This document shows positions 44,105 through 52,886 of a stretch of 64,000 bases of DNA, in pieces. Under the pieces are notes generated by a model that did no database searches, had not been told where the DNA came from, and saw nothing but the letters and a program-made list of their open reading frames with translations. Source of the stretch: Streptosporangium sp. NBC_01756 (GTDB lineage Bacteria; Actinomycetota; Actinomycetes; Streptosporangiales; Streptosporangiaceae); contig NZ_CP109130.1 of the NCBI RefSeq assembly GCF_035917975.1, positions 372,001 to 436,000 on the forward strand, given 5' to 3'. Made by a program: the position numbers and the translations under genes. Each line of letters begins with the position of its first letter. The first letter of the stretch is position 1.

Positions 44105-46048
44105 ATGACCACCCTGCCCACCCCGGTTTCCAGCCTCACCGCGACCGAGATCGAGCGGACCGCCGCCCTGGTACGCGAGGCCGGCCTGGCCGGCGAAAGT
44201 GTCCGCTTCGTCTACGTCGGCCTGCTCGAACCGCACAAGCAGGAGGTGCTCGCGTTCCAGGCCGGCACCGGGCCGAGGCCCGACCGCCGGGCACGGGTGC
44301 TGCTGCTCGACACCGCGACCGGCGACGCCCGGGACGTGACCGTCGACCTCACCTCCGGCGCGGTGGCCGCGATCGTCGACGTCGACGGCTCCCACGGCGG
44401 GATGCCGATCCTGGTCGAGGAGTTCATGTCGGTCGACGGGATCCTCGCCCAGGAGCCGGCCTGGGCGGACGCGCTGGCCAAGCGCGGCCTGACCACGGAG
44501 CAGGTCAGATGCGCGCCGCTGTCGGCCGGCGCCTTCGACCTGCCCGGCGAGGAGGGCAGGCGGATCATCCGGGTGCTCTGCTTCGCCGCGCCCGAGCCCG
44601 ACGCTCACGTCTGGGCGCACCCGGTGGACGGGCTGAGCGCCTACGTCGACCTGATCGAGAGGAAGGCGATCGAGGTCATCGACATCGGTGTCTTCCCGCT
44701 GCCGGAGGAGCTCAGCAGGTTCCACCTCCCGCAGGGGCGCCCGGCACCGCTGGAGACCCTGAGACCCATCGAGATCACCCAGCCCGACGGTCCGTCGTTC
44801 CAGGTCGAGGGCGACCGGATCACCTGGGCGAACTGGTCCTTCCATTTCGGCTTCGACGCCCGCGAGGGCCTGGTGCTCCACCAGCTGGCCTACGCCGACC
44901 CCGACCACGACGGCGAGCTCCGGCCGGTCGTCTACCGCGCCTCCATCGCCGAGATGGTGGTGCCGTACGGCGACCCGGCGCCGGTCCGGTTCTGGCAGAA
45001 CTACTTCGACACCGGCGAATACCTCTTCGGCCGGTTCGCGAACTCGCTCACCCTGGGCTGCGACTGCCTCGGCGAGATCCACTACGTCGACGTCGACCTG
45101 GCCGACGAGGTCGGCAACGTGCAGCGGATCCCCAACGCGATCTGCCTGCACGAGGAGGACTACGGCACGCTCTGGAAGCACACCGACATCTACACCCCGA
45201 ATTCGGCCGAGGTCCGCCGCCAGCGCCGCCTGGTGATCTCGTTCTTCACCACGATCGGCAACTACGACTACGGCTTCTACTGGTACCTCTACCTCGACGG
45301 CAGGATCGAGTGCGAGGCCAAGCTCACCGGCATCCTCTTCACCTCGGCCTACCGCGGGCTGCGGGAATGGCCCTACGCCAGCGAGGTGGCCCCGGGCCTG
45401 GCCGCCCCGTTCCACCAGCACCTGTTCAGCGCCCGCCTCGACATGATGGTCGACGGCGTCCGGAACGCGGTCGACGAGGTCGACGCGGTCCGGGTGCCGG
45501 TCTCACCGGAGAATCCGTACGGCAACGCCTTCAGCTATGCCCGGACCCGGATCGCGAGCGAGGCCGAAGGGGTGCGCAGCGCGGACGCCTCGGTCGGGCG
45601 GACCTGGCACGTGGTGAGCACCGAGCGTACCAACCGGCTCGGCCAGCCGACCGGCTACGTGCTGCGCGCCGAGCAGCACCCGACCCTGCTGGCCGACCCG
45701 TCCTCGTCGATCGCCGCGCGGGCGGCGTTCACCACCCGGGAACTGTGGATCACCCGGTACGCGCCCGAGGAGCGGTACCCGGCCGGCGAGTTCGTCAACC
45801 AGAACCCGGGCGGCGACGGTCTGCCGGCGTACCTCGCAGGCGACCGGCCCCTGGACGGTGAGGACGTCGTGCTGTGGCACACCTTCGGCGTGACCCACTT
45901 CCCGCGGCCCGAGGACTGGCCGGTGATGCCGGTCGACCATGCCGGATTCTCGTTGACGCCGTACGGGTTCTTCGACCGCAACCCCACGCTGAACGTGCCC
46001 GCCGACACGGCCGAACACGGCGGCGGACACTGCCACCACGGCGACTGA
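44105..46048 (+). CDS. copper amine oxidase (tyramine/arylalkylamine oxidase type)
   Basis: This 647-residue cytoplasmic-looking enzyme has no signal peptide. The ATG at 44105 follows GAGAGGA; a longer frame upstream has no homology. The topaquinone precursor is Y387 in TIGNYDYGF, and the catalytic base is probably D302 in YFDTGEYLFG. Copper ligands are H437 and H439 (FHQHLFS) and H598 (THFPRPEDWP). Members oxidise primary amines to aldehydes, releasing ammonia and hydrogen peroxide, and the cofactor forms by self-processing. A short hairpin follows. The enzyme stands alone, divergent from an acetyltransferase that might act on related amines. Confidence 0.93.
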   Translation: MTTLPTPVSSLTATEIERTAALVREAGLAGESVRFVYVGLLEPHKQEVLAFQAGTGPRPDRRARVLLLDTATGDARDVTVDLTSGAVAAIVDVDGSHGGMPILVEEFMSVDGILAQEPAWADALAKRGLTTEQVRCAPLSAGAFDLPGEEGRRIIRVLCFAAPEPDAHVWAHPVDGLSAYVDLIERKAIEVIDIGVFPLPEELSRFHLPQGRPAPLETLRPIEITQPDGPSFQVEGDRITWANWSFHFGFDAREGLVLHQLAYADPDHDGELRPVVYRASIAEMVVPYGDPAPVRFWQNYFDTGEYLFGRFANSLTLGCDCLGEIHYVDVDLADEVGNVQRIPNAICLHEEDYGTLWKHTDIYTPNSAEVRRQRRLVISFFTTIGNYDYGFYWYLYLDGRIECEAKLTGILFTSAYRGLREWPYASEVAPGLAAPFHQHLFSARLDMMVDGVRNAVDEVDAVRVPVSPENPYGNAFSYARTRIASEAEGVRSADASVGRTWHVVSTERTNRLGQPTGYVLRAEQHPTLLADPSSSIAARAAFTTRELWITRYAPEERYPAGEFVNQNPGGDGLPAYLAGDRPLDGEDVVLWHTFGVTHFPRPEDWPVMPVDHAGFSLTPYGFFDRNPTLNVPADTAEHGGGHCHHGD

Positions 46049-46097
46049 GAGGCGGAGACAGAGCAGGTACCGATGGCCGGGCGATACCTCCGACGGT

Positions 46098-46116
46098 TCC
46101 GCTCTCACGGAGCGGA
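46098..46116. terminator. short hairpin after amine oxidase
   Basis: A 7-base stem (TCCGCTC/GAGCGGA) with a 5-base loop lies 49 bases after the stop. The region 46117-46285 beyond it shows no gene. Confidence 0.4.
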
Positions 46117-46285
46117 GAACTTCGGGCCTGGTTTTGACGGCTGGGGCTCGGAGGCCACGGTGAAGGACTACGGCGTAGCCGTGGCGATACCGCAGGAGTG
46201 CGGCCAGGTGCCTGACCCGTCGATCGGACAGTATCTCCTCAATACGGCCTGCCAGGAGGAGTGGACCGGTGAACCGGGGTTACCG

Positions 46286-46667
46286 TCACATCCGTTGCCG
46301 CCTCCGCGGCTCGATCATGTGGCTGAGACTCCTCACCTCAACCCCGCAGTGGTAAGGATGCGATGCACAGTCGACGGCGCGATCCCGAGCCGGGTAGCGA
46401 GCTGAATCGGACCTTCCCGTAACCGAATTCGCAGGCTGACGCATCGCTTGGTTGCCGCTTTGCTCGTCTTGCTCGGCGAGGACTTCGGACGTGACGAGCG
46501 GTCGTGCATGGGCTCGCCGGCGAGATAGCGGTCGGCCCGTCGCTTCACGGTAGGCCAGGAAACCTGAAACCGAGCGGCAACCTCGCTGATCGGCCACCGT
46601 CCTCGACGAGGAGTCGTGCGACCTTCAGGCGGTGGCGCGGAGCCAGTGCGGCGTTGCGGTGCGACAT
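46286..46667 (-). pseudogene. IS481-type transposase N-terminal remnant, frameshifted and truncated
   Basis: The start at 46667 reads MSHRNAALAPRHRLKVARLL, a typical IS481 opening. After VEDGG the frame breaks by a one-base loss, and the HTH continues in another frame: WPISEVAARFQVSWPTVKRR, then ADRYLAGEPMHDRSSRP and later LGIAPSTVHRILTTAGL. A stop follows, and RLSHMIEP is readable in a further frame. The DDE catalytic domain is absent. This is a dead insertion-sequence fragment of roughly 130 codons. No terminal inverted repeats could be identified. Confidence 0.8.
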
Positions 46668-46670
46668 CAA

Positions 46671-46704
46671 GGCCCCTCCTGGGCCGAACGGCCCAGGAGG
46701 GGCC
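46671..46704. terminator. terminator of the MerR-hydrolase gene
   Basis: A perfect 15-base stem (GGCCCCTCCTGGGCC and its complement) with a 4-base loop lies 13 bases downstream of the minus-strand stop. It abuts the start of the transposase remnant. Confidence 0.8.
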
Positions 46705-46716
46705 AGTGGGATGTGT

Positions 46717-47895
46717 TCAGGGTTCGAGCAGGAGCCCGAGGACATGGGCGAACTCTGCCGGCTCGGCGCTTGCGCCGAGGTGGTTGCCGGGCATGTCGAT
46801 CAGAGGTAGCTCCAGAAGTTCAGCGAGTGATTGGGTCGCCCGGCGCGCCATCTGGTGATGGCTCAGCGAGCCAGCGCACAGCGTCACCGAAACGCGACGG
46901 ATGGCCTCGATGTCGGGGACGTAGAAGACAGTCGGGCCTGCCATCCGCCCCAGGAAGTAGCGGTTCTTTTCGAGTTCCTCGACCGGTAGCTCGGGTAGCG
47001 CCATATGGGCAGGAGGCGTCTGATCTGGTCCTGTGTGGTGGGCAGCGCCGCTGAGGTCAAAGAACTCTTGCACTGCCCGCTGGGGATCAGCCTCTGCAGC
47101 TTTGAACGCTGCTGCGGCTCGGCCCGCCAGGTCTGCGTCATCCAGGAGGGACACAAGGGGCGGCTCATGCAAGACGGCCCGGCCGACCACGTCAGGATGC
47201 TGCTTGCCCAGCTCCAGCAGTGTCACGGCACCACCACTGGTACCGACAAACAGGGCGGGCCCTCCGGTGAACCTGTCGACAAGTGCAGCAAGGTCTTCGG
47301 CAAGGACCTCGGGCGTGGGTGCAGCCATCCCTGGGACCGCGCGGCTGGCACCAATACCACGCGGATCGTGGGTGACGACGGTAAACCGGCCTGCAAGCTC
47401 ATGCGCCAGCGCTGCGAAACCGGCCCGCCCGACCGGCGCGCCGACGAGGAACAGCAGTGGCCCCTCACCCTGGACTTCGAAGGCAATCGTGCAGTCTGGT
47501 CGGTCGAGAAGGTCCACCGAACTCGTGATCCGATCACTGAAGTCCGCGATCTTCCGAGTGATCACATCGAGCGCACGGTCCAGCTCCTCGCGCCTATCGT
47601 GGACGCGACGGCGATGAGCCGTCAGCAACTCCACTCGGAGCCTGGCCGGATCAGCCACCTTGTCGTCGGCGCCTGTGAACTGCGCGATATCGGCCAGTGG
47701 CATCCCTGTCTCACGAAGATGAACCAGCATGCGGATCAGCTCGACGTCGGCCATCGTGTATTGGCGACGCCCCGCACTGTCGCGCCGTGGAGACGGTACA
47801 ACTCCCTGACGTTCGAAGTACCGTAACGTGTCGGGCGCCAGACCGAGCCACGCCGAGACCTCCGCGATACCAAACAGCTCATCTGCCTTACTCAT
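46717..47895 (-). CDS. MerR-type regulator fused to alpha/beta hydrolase
   Basis: This 392-residue protein has an N-terminal MerR winged helix (EVSAWLGLAPDTLRYFERQG, SAGRRQYTMADVELIRML) and a dimerisation helix to about residue 125. Residues about 135-390 form an alpha/beta hydrolase: HDPRGIGAS, the nucleophile elbow GTSGGA (Ser near 220) and a C-terminal GNHLG histidine. MerR proteins normally end in a short ligand domain. Here a hydrolase-type pocket may serve as the ligand sensor or modify it (inference). Base composition is less GC-biased than in neighbouring genes, and an IS remnant lies next to it, suggesting acquisition by transfer. Confidence 0.88.
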   Translation of the reverse strand: MSKADELFGIAEVSAWLGLAPDTLRYFERQGVVPSPRRDSAGRRQYTMADVELIRMLVHLRETGMPLADIAQFTGADDKVADPARLRVELLTAHRRRVHDRREELDRALDVITRKIADFSDRITSSVDLLDRPDCTIAFEVQGEGPLLFLVGAPVGRAGFAALAHELAGRFTVVTHDPRGIGASRAVPGMAAPTPEVLAEDLAALVDRFTGGPALFVGTSGGAVTLLELGKQHPDVVGRAVLHEPPLVSLLDDADLAGRAAAAFKAAEADPQRAVQEFFDLSGAAHHTGPDQTPPAHMALPELPVEELEKNRYFLGRMAGPTVFYVPDIEAIRRVSVTLCAGSLSHHQMARRATQSLAELLELPLIDMPGNHLGASAEPAEFAHVLGLLLEP

Positions 47896-47990
47896 GCCTC
47901 AAGTCTCACCCCTGGACCTCGGTACAGGTCAAACGATCGTCAGCCAGCGGCGGCTTCGACAAACTCGATCAACCTGTCCGGTCAGTACAC

Positions 47991-48533
47991 CTAGACAGGA
48001 ATTTTGTCCCGCTGGTGCGGGCAAAGGTTGACGATGGCGACCCTCGCTATGTACTCAGACGTATCCAGGTCGAACCCGCTGGTACCGAGGGCCGCAGCCG
48101 CGGCGAAGCCTTTTCCTTCCTCCAGCGCCTTGCACATGTCCCAGCCGAGCCGCCCCAGTTTGTAGGAATCAGCGTCCTTCAGCGCTTTCCGCTGCTTCAC
48201 CGAAGCCGTGAACACGGCTTCGCGTGCCGACGCCGACGGGTCGGGGGTCGGCGTCGGCACCATGCTTGGTTCGGCGTCATCGACCATGGGAAGCGCCTTC
48301 GCGGGCACCGGCGTCGAAGCCGACGCCGCCGGCTTCGCCACGGACCTCTCGGCACCGTCGCCCGGCAAGGCGGCCAGGCCTGCCAGTAGGCCGAGTACGC
48401 CTACCACCGCGACGACCGCGATGACCGCCACGCCCTTGCCACTCCTCCTGGGCGGCGGAGGTGAGCCTGGCCGCCGTCCGGGTGGCGGACCCATGAGGCG
48501 AGGCTGCTGCGGGGGCTGTTGCGGAGGATGCAT
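47991..48533 (-). CDS. DUF732-like single-pass membrane protein
   Basis: This 180-residue protein has a Pro/Arg-rich cytoplasmic N-terminus (PPQQPRLMGPPPGRRPG), one membrane helix (VAVIAVVAVVGVLGLLAGLA), a Ser/Pro/Thr linker and a C-terminal domain of about 80 residues with two cysteines (WDMCKALEEG and VNLCPHQ). The spacing resembles the DUF732 domain common in actinobacterial exported proteins. Function is unknown. It has no operon partner and follows the MerR-hydrolase gene region. Confidence 0.7.
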   Translation of the reverse strand: MHPPQQPPQQPRLMGPPPGRRPGSPPPPRRSGKGVAVIAVVAVVGVLGLLAGLAALPGDGAERSVAKPAASASTPVPAKALPMVDDAEPSMVPTPTPDPSASAREAVFTASVKQRKALKDADSYKLGRLGWDMCKALEEGKGFAAAAALGTSGFDLDTSEYIARVAIVNLCPHQRDKIPV

Positions 48534-48670
48534 TTGCGCACCATACGCCCCATATTTAGTGATTTATATGGAACGCCCTATGTGAACACCCGAAAAGGAT
48601 CATCGGAGTGGCCCGAACCCCACCCGGTCGACCACCGTCCTCGCACTTACCACATCAGGGCCCGCCGCCG

Positions 48671-48715
48671 GGCCTCACCTAGGATCCGAACTCCGAACAG
48701 CTTCTAGGTGAGGCC
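48671..48715. terminator. hairpin overlapping the SDR stop codon
   Basis: A perfect 12-base stem (GGCCTCACCTAG) with a 21-base loop has a right arm that includes the TAG stop of the minus-strand SDR gene. Confidence 0.6.
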
Positions 48716-49198
48716 TCCGGTGGCACGGATGTTCTGGCCGGTGAGCCAGCGGCCGTCGGGACCGGTCAGGAAGGCGACCACGTCCGCCACATCCGCCGGC
48801 TGCCCGAGGCGGCCCAGCGGGGTGACCCCGGCGGCCGACCGAAGGGCCTCCTCGGAGTTGGTGCCGCGCAGGAGGTCGGTGTCCGTCGCGCCCGGGGAGA
48901 CCGTGTTGACCGTGATGCCACGCGCGCCGAGTTCCGGCGCCGCGACGGCGGTCAGCTGCTCGATCGCGCCCTTGCTGATCACGTAGGGGGCGATGCCAGG
49001 TGCGGTACGGAAGGTGTTGAGGGTGGAGATGTTGACGATGCGCCCGTGGTCCCGCATGTGCCTCGCGGCGTGCCGGACGGTCAGGAAGGCGGACTTGGCG
49101 TTGACCGCCCCGTCACGGGCGAGACGTTCCACGATCGCCCGGCCGATGCCCCGCGACCCTCCGGTGACGACGGCTGCTCTGCCTTCCAGCGCTCCCAC
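48704..49198 (-). pseudogene. short-chain dehydrogenase with internal in-frame deletion
   Basis: The frame encodes 164 residues where SDR enzymes have about 245. The start (VVTGGSRGIGRAIVERLARD) matches the TGxxxGxG cofactor motif, and the end has the YxxxK catalytic pair (YVISKGAIEQL) plus the usual C-terminus (RWLTGQNIRATGG). Between RDGA and VNAKSAFLTVRHAARHM about 80 residues are missing (junction near 49105), including the acidic cofactor strand and the NNAG motif. The frame is intact, but the Rossmann fold cannot be complete, so activity is unlikely. Confidence 0.75.
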
Positions 49199-49360
49199 TG
49201 CGGCCTCCGTTTCGAAAACGACCCGGAGATCGAACCTACGTCAGGCAACCGGCTGAGGCACGCTGCGGCCCGGCGTCGGCCGCACCGTACGGCCGCCGCC
49301 GCCGGGCGAGAGTACCCGACCGTGGTTTTGGGGGCACCCTCCGCGAGGAAGGATCGAAGG

Positions 49361-49804
49361 GTGAGCCACTCCCATATCAGCGTCTCGGTGGACGCGGCCG
49401 CGGCGCCGGAAAAGGTGTTCTCCGTGCTGACCGACTGGCCGCGCCATGGCGAGTGGATGGTCCTGACCCGCGCGCACGTCACCGTCGGGGACGGCCGGAG
49501 CGAGGGGAGCAGGCTGGCGGCTTTCACCGGGGTGGGCCCGATCGGGTTCCTGGACACCATGGAGATCACCCGGTGGGATCCGCCGACGACCGTGGCGGTA
49601 CGGCACACCGGGCGTCTGGTGCGCGGCACCGGGGTCTTCCGGGTGCTGCCCCGCGAGGGCGGTGGCAGCACGATCGTCTGGGAAGAGGAGCTCGACCTGC
49701 CGTTCGGCCCGGCCGGGCGGCTCGGCTGGCCGCTGGTCAGGCCGGCGAACGAGGCGCTGTTCCGGCTCTCGCTCCGCCGGCTGGCCGAGCTCAGCGGCCG
49801 GTGA
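49361..49804 (+). CDS. SRPBCC (polyketide cyclase/dehydrase-like) protein
   Basis: This 147-residue cytoplasmic protein has a GTG start, and the sequence begins HSHISVSVDAAAAPEKVFSV, the typical first strand and helix of the START/Bet v1 fold. A conserved mid-segment reads GRLVRGTGVFRV and the long C-terminal helix contains ANEALFRLSLRRLAEL. Members bind hydrophobic ligands in a central cavity. The ligand here is unknown. It is divergent from the SDR remnant. Confidence 0.8.
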   Translation: MSHSHISVSVDAAAAPEKVFSVLTDWPRHGEWMVLTRAHVTVGDGRSEGSRLAAFTGVGPIGFLDTMEITRWDPPTTVAVRHTGRLVRGTGVFRVLPREGGGSTIVWEEELDLPFGPAGRLGWPLVRPANEALFRLSLRRLAELSGR

Positions 49805-49884
49805 GCCCAGCCGGTCGGCGGCGCGAGGACCGGTGGGCCCGGCGCCGGTAAGGCAAGAACCGGTGAGCTCGACGGCCGGTGAGG

Positions 49885-50433
49885 TCAGCGGCCGGTGAGG
49901 TCGCGGCTGGAGTCGCGGGCGGGCGGGTGGCCCGGCTCGTCCCGGATGACCTCGCCGTGGATGACCGGTCCGGAGCCGGAGCGCTGGTCGCGTATGACGT
50001 CGAAGGGTGTGCCCGGGTCGCCGAACGGTGAGCCGAGGCCGGGACCGCCCGCCTTGCCGGCGAGCTTCTCGATACGGCGGGCGAGGAACCGGGCGCCGAG
50101 CCCGCGCATCAGCGGCTGGGTGAACGGCAGGATGAACAGCAGGCCGACGATGTCGGTGAGGAAGCCCGGCACCGCCAGCAGCACCCCGCCCGCGATGGTC
50201 ATGGCACCGCCGGAGGCGCCCGGCTCGGGCATCCGGCCGGTCTGCATCGCGTCCTGGAGCTTGCGCCAGGCCTTGCGGCCCTCCCTGCGGACGACCATGG
50301 AGCCGAGCAGGCTTCCCGCGGCCAGCAAGGCGATCGCGGACCAGACTCCGATGGCCTGGCCGACCTGGACGAACACCAGAATCTCCAGGACGGGGACCGC
50401 CAGGAAGGCAAGGACCAGCAGAAGGCGCATCAT
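49885..50433 (-). CDS. fxsA: FxsA family membrane protein
   Basis: This 182-residue inner-membrane protein has helices at about 2-20 (LLLVLAFLAVPVLEILVF), 25-45 and 80-105 (GGVLLAVPGFLTDIVGLLFI), the last being the FxsA signature. The C-terminus is charged and disordered. FxsA in E. coli relieves F-plasmid exclusion of phage T7; its normal role is unknown. Two adjacent ATGs can start it. It follows the ppm1-like gene on the same strand, separated by 69 bases. Confidence 0.88.
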   Translation of the reverse strand: MMRLLLVLAFLAVPVLEILVFVQVGQAIGVWSAIALLAAGSLLGSMVVRREGRKAWRKLQDAMQTGRMPEPGASGGAMTIAGGVLLAVPGFLTDIVGLLFILPFTQPLMRGLGARFLARRIEKLAGKAGGPGLGSPFGDPGTPFDVIRDQRSGSGPVIHGEVIRDEPGHPPARDSSRDLTGR

Positions 50434-50502
50434 TTCCTCAACTCACGCGACAGCCGTACAACCATGACAACGCCGCCGGGCGTCGCCGCGTTCCGCGTTC
50501 GC

Positions 50503-51249
50503 TCAGCGTGGACGGCGCAGGCGCTGGGGAAGGCCGGAGAAGCCCCACACGGTGACCCGCCATGCCGCCTCTCCCACCACACCCCGGCTCATCTTGCTGG
50601 CCCCGACGGTGCGCTCCACGAAGGTGATGGGCACCTCGACGACGCGCAGGCCGTTCCGGATGGTGCGCAGGGTCAGGTCCACCTGGAAGCAGTAGCCCTG
50701 GGACTCCACGTCGTCCAGGCCGATCTTCTCCAGGGTGGAGGCGCGATAGGCGCGGAACCCCGCGGTGGCGTCGCGGACCGGCAGGCCGAGCATCATCCGG
50801 GTGTAGAGGTTGCTGCCGCGCGAGAGGAACTCCCGCGAGCCGGGCCAGTTGACGACCTTTCCACCGGGCACCCATCGTGAGCCGATCGACAGGTCGGCCC
50901 CGTCGGACAGCGCGTCCAGCAGCTTGGGCAGCTCCTCCGGCTGGTGGGAGCCGTCGGCGTCCATCTCCACCAGGACGTCGTAGCCCTGCTCCAGACCCCA
51001 GCGGAAACCGGCGATGTAGGCGGCGCCGAGGCCCTGCTTGCCCGGCCGGTGCAGCACGTGGACGTGGTCGTCCTCGGCCACCAGGCCGTCGGCGATCGCG
51101 CCGGTGCCGTCGGGACTGTTGTCGTCGGCGATCAGCAGGTGCGCCTCGGGCAGTGCGGCGCGCACCCGGCCGACGATCATCGGCAGGTTCTCCCGCTCGT
51201 TGTAGGTCGGGACGATGACGAGCACCCGGCCCAGCATCCGATCCATCAC
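50503..51249 (-). CDS. ppm1: polyprenol monophosphomannose synthase (family 2 glycosyltransferase)
   Basis: This 248-residue protein starts at a GTG overlapping the upstream stop; an ATG 3 bases later is equally good. Motifs are IVPTYNERENLPMIV, IADDNSPDGTG and the catalytic/metal-binding EMDADGSHQPEEL, with GLPVRDATAGFRAYR further on. The enzyme moves mannose from GDP-mannose to polyprenyl phosphate on the inner membrane face for protein O-mannosylation and lipoglycans. The 4-base coupling to lnt reflects the Lnt-Ppm1 fusion known in mycobacteria. Confidence 0.92.
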   Translation of the reverse strand: MMDRMLGRVLVIVPTYNERENLPMIVGRVRAALPEAHLLIADDNSPDGTGAIADGLVAEDDHVHVLHRPGKQGLGAAYIAGFRWGLEQGYDVLVEMDADGSHQPEELPKLLDALSDGADLSIGSRWVPGGKVVNWPGSREFLSRGSNLYTRMMLGLPVRDATAGFRAYRASTLEKIGLDDVESQGYCFQVDLTLRTIRNGLRVVEVPITFVERTVGASKMSRGVVGEAAWRVTVWGFSGLPQRLRRPR

Positions 51250-52886
51250 GCGTCTCCCACCTGCTGGTCGCCTTCCTGGTTCACCGAGTGCACCAGGTTA
51301 CGGGGCCTGCGCCGCCATCCGGCGGCCAACGCGCCCGCACTCACAAGTATCAGGGCCCATTCGGGCAACGCCCCCACGCGTGTCGCGATGGTTTCGGCAG
51401 TTCTGACCGGAATGCTTAGTACGTTCGATGCGGGGACAAGCTCTCCGGTGCGCCAGGCTATTGCGCCGTCGGGGGTCACATATGCGGATATACCCGTTAT
51501 GGCGGACGTTACTACCGCCCGGTTGTGCTCGACGGCGCGCAGCTGGGACATGGCGAGCTGCTGCGGCGGCAGGTTGGTCAGCGCGTAGGTGGCGTTGTTG
51601 GTCTGCACCACCAGCGGGGTGGCACCCGTCCGGGCGGTGTCGCGCACGACACCGTCGAAGGCCACCTCGTAGCAGTTGATCGCGCCCACCGTCACCGGGC
51701 CCATCCTCAGGTCGCCGTCGCGGGTGCCCGGCACCGACTGCTTGCCGACCATGGCCGCCCTCTCGAACAGGGCCAGCACGAGGTCCTTGAGCGGGGTGTA
51801 CTCCCCGAACGGGACGAGCTGCTGCTTGTCGTAGTAGGCGCCGGGGCCGGTGACGGGGTCCCATACCAGGCTGCGCGTCGCACGGTTGTTCTCTCCGACG
51901 CCGACCACCGCGCCGACCAGGACGGGCACCCCGATGTCCTTCACCGCCGCGTCGATCTCCCGGTAGGCGACGTCGCTGCGGTAGGGGTCGATGTCGGTGG
52001 AGTTCTCCGGCAGCACCACCAGGTCCGGCCGGGGCGTCCGCCCCTCCCGTACGGCACGTGCCATCTCATGGAGCATGCCGGTGTGGTTGCGCAGCACCAC
52101 CGCGGGTTCGTCCCCCAGGGGATCCATCCCCCGCCCCGGCACGTTGCCCTGGATGACGCCGACGGTCACGGTCCTGCCCTCGTCGCCGAACCGGGGGACG
52201 GCGAACGCCGCGGCCGGTATGGCCAGCACTCCGGCCAGCGGCAGGGCGATCGCCCGATCCCAGCGGGGGGCGGCGGCGAGACGGATCGCCAGCAGCGCGA
52301 TCAGGCCACCGCACAGGGCCACCGCGAAGGTCACCAGCGGTGCCCCGCCGAGCGCCGCGTAGGGGGTGAAGACCGACTGCCCCTGGCTGAAGGCCACCCG
52401 GGCCCAGGGGAAACCACCGACGGGGAACATCCCCCGCGCCCACTCCATCGCCACCCACAGCGCGGCGCTCCACAACGGCCACAGAGGCAGCCGGACGGTC
52501 AGGGCGACACCGGCGGCCCAGGCCGAGTAGAAGAGGCTCTCGATCGCCACCAGGCCCAGCCAGGCGTCCACTCCGATCGGGCTCACCCAGTGCAGCGCGG
52601 GCAGCAGGAAGGCCAGTCCGGTCAGGAGGCCCAGCAGCAGCGCGCGGCGAGGGCGCGAGCCGTACACCGAGAGAACGGCGAGCGCCAGGCCGAACGGGGC
52701 CAGGAACCACAGTCCGAGCGGGGGGAAGGCGAGGAAGAGCAGCAGGCCGCCCGCGAGCGCGGCCGCGATCCGGCCCGGGAACGCCCGGCGTGCGGTGGCG
52801 AAAGCCGTCCGTCCAGGTGGCGAGCCTGCGACCGGGCCCTCCGCCGGCGCTCCCGGCGCCGGGGTGGCGGTCTTCTCCTGAACCAC
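51246..52886 (-). CDS. lnt: apolipoprotein N-acyltransferase
   Basis: This 546-residue membrane protein has a GTG start 7 bases after AAGGAG. About eight N-terminal hydrophobic segments precede a nitrilase-type domain (about 240-490). The catalytic triad is readable as Glu in VVLPENSTD, Lys in YYDKQQLVPFGEYTPL and Cys in GAINCYEVAF. The enzyme adds the third acyl chain to lipoproteins such as the binding protein at 5020. It is translationally coupled to ppm1. Confidence 0.93.
   Translation of the reverse strand: MVQEKTATPAPGAPAEGPVAGSPPGRTAFATARRAFPGRIAAALAGGLLLFLAFPPLGLWFLAPFGLALAVLSVYGSRPRRALLLGLLTGLAFLLPALHWVSPIGVDAWLGLVAIESLFYSAWAAGVALTVRLPLWPLWSAALWVAMEWARGMFPVGGFPWARVAFSQGQSVFTPYAALGGAPLVTFAVALCGGLIALLAIRLAAAPRWDRAIALPLAGVLAIPAAAFAVPRFGDEGRTVTVGVIQGNVPGRGMDPLGDEPAVVLRNHTGMLHEMARAVREGRTPRPDLVVLPENSTDIDPYRSDVAYREIDAAVKDIGVPVLVGAVVGVGENNRATRSLVWDPVTGPGAYYDKQQLVPFGEYTPLKDLVLALFERAAMVGKQSVPGTRDGDLRMGPVTVGAINCYEVAFDGVVRDTARTGATPLVVQTNNATYALTNLPPQQLAMSQLRAVEHNRAVVTSAITGISAYVTPDGAIAWRTGELVPASNVLSIPVRTAETIATRVGALPEWALILVSAGALAAGWRRRPRNLVHSVNQEGDQQVGDA

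Noticed and set aside
44002..45861. 619-codon plus-strand frame overlapping the amine oxidase
   Set aside because: It is Arg/Gly-rich without motifs; the overlapping frame carries the topaquinone and copper sites.
46073..46405. 110-codon frame after the amine oxidase
   Set aside because: It has no recognisable domain, and its end lies antisense to the transposase remnant.
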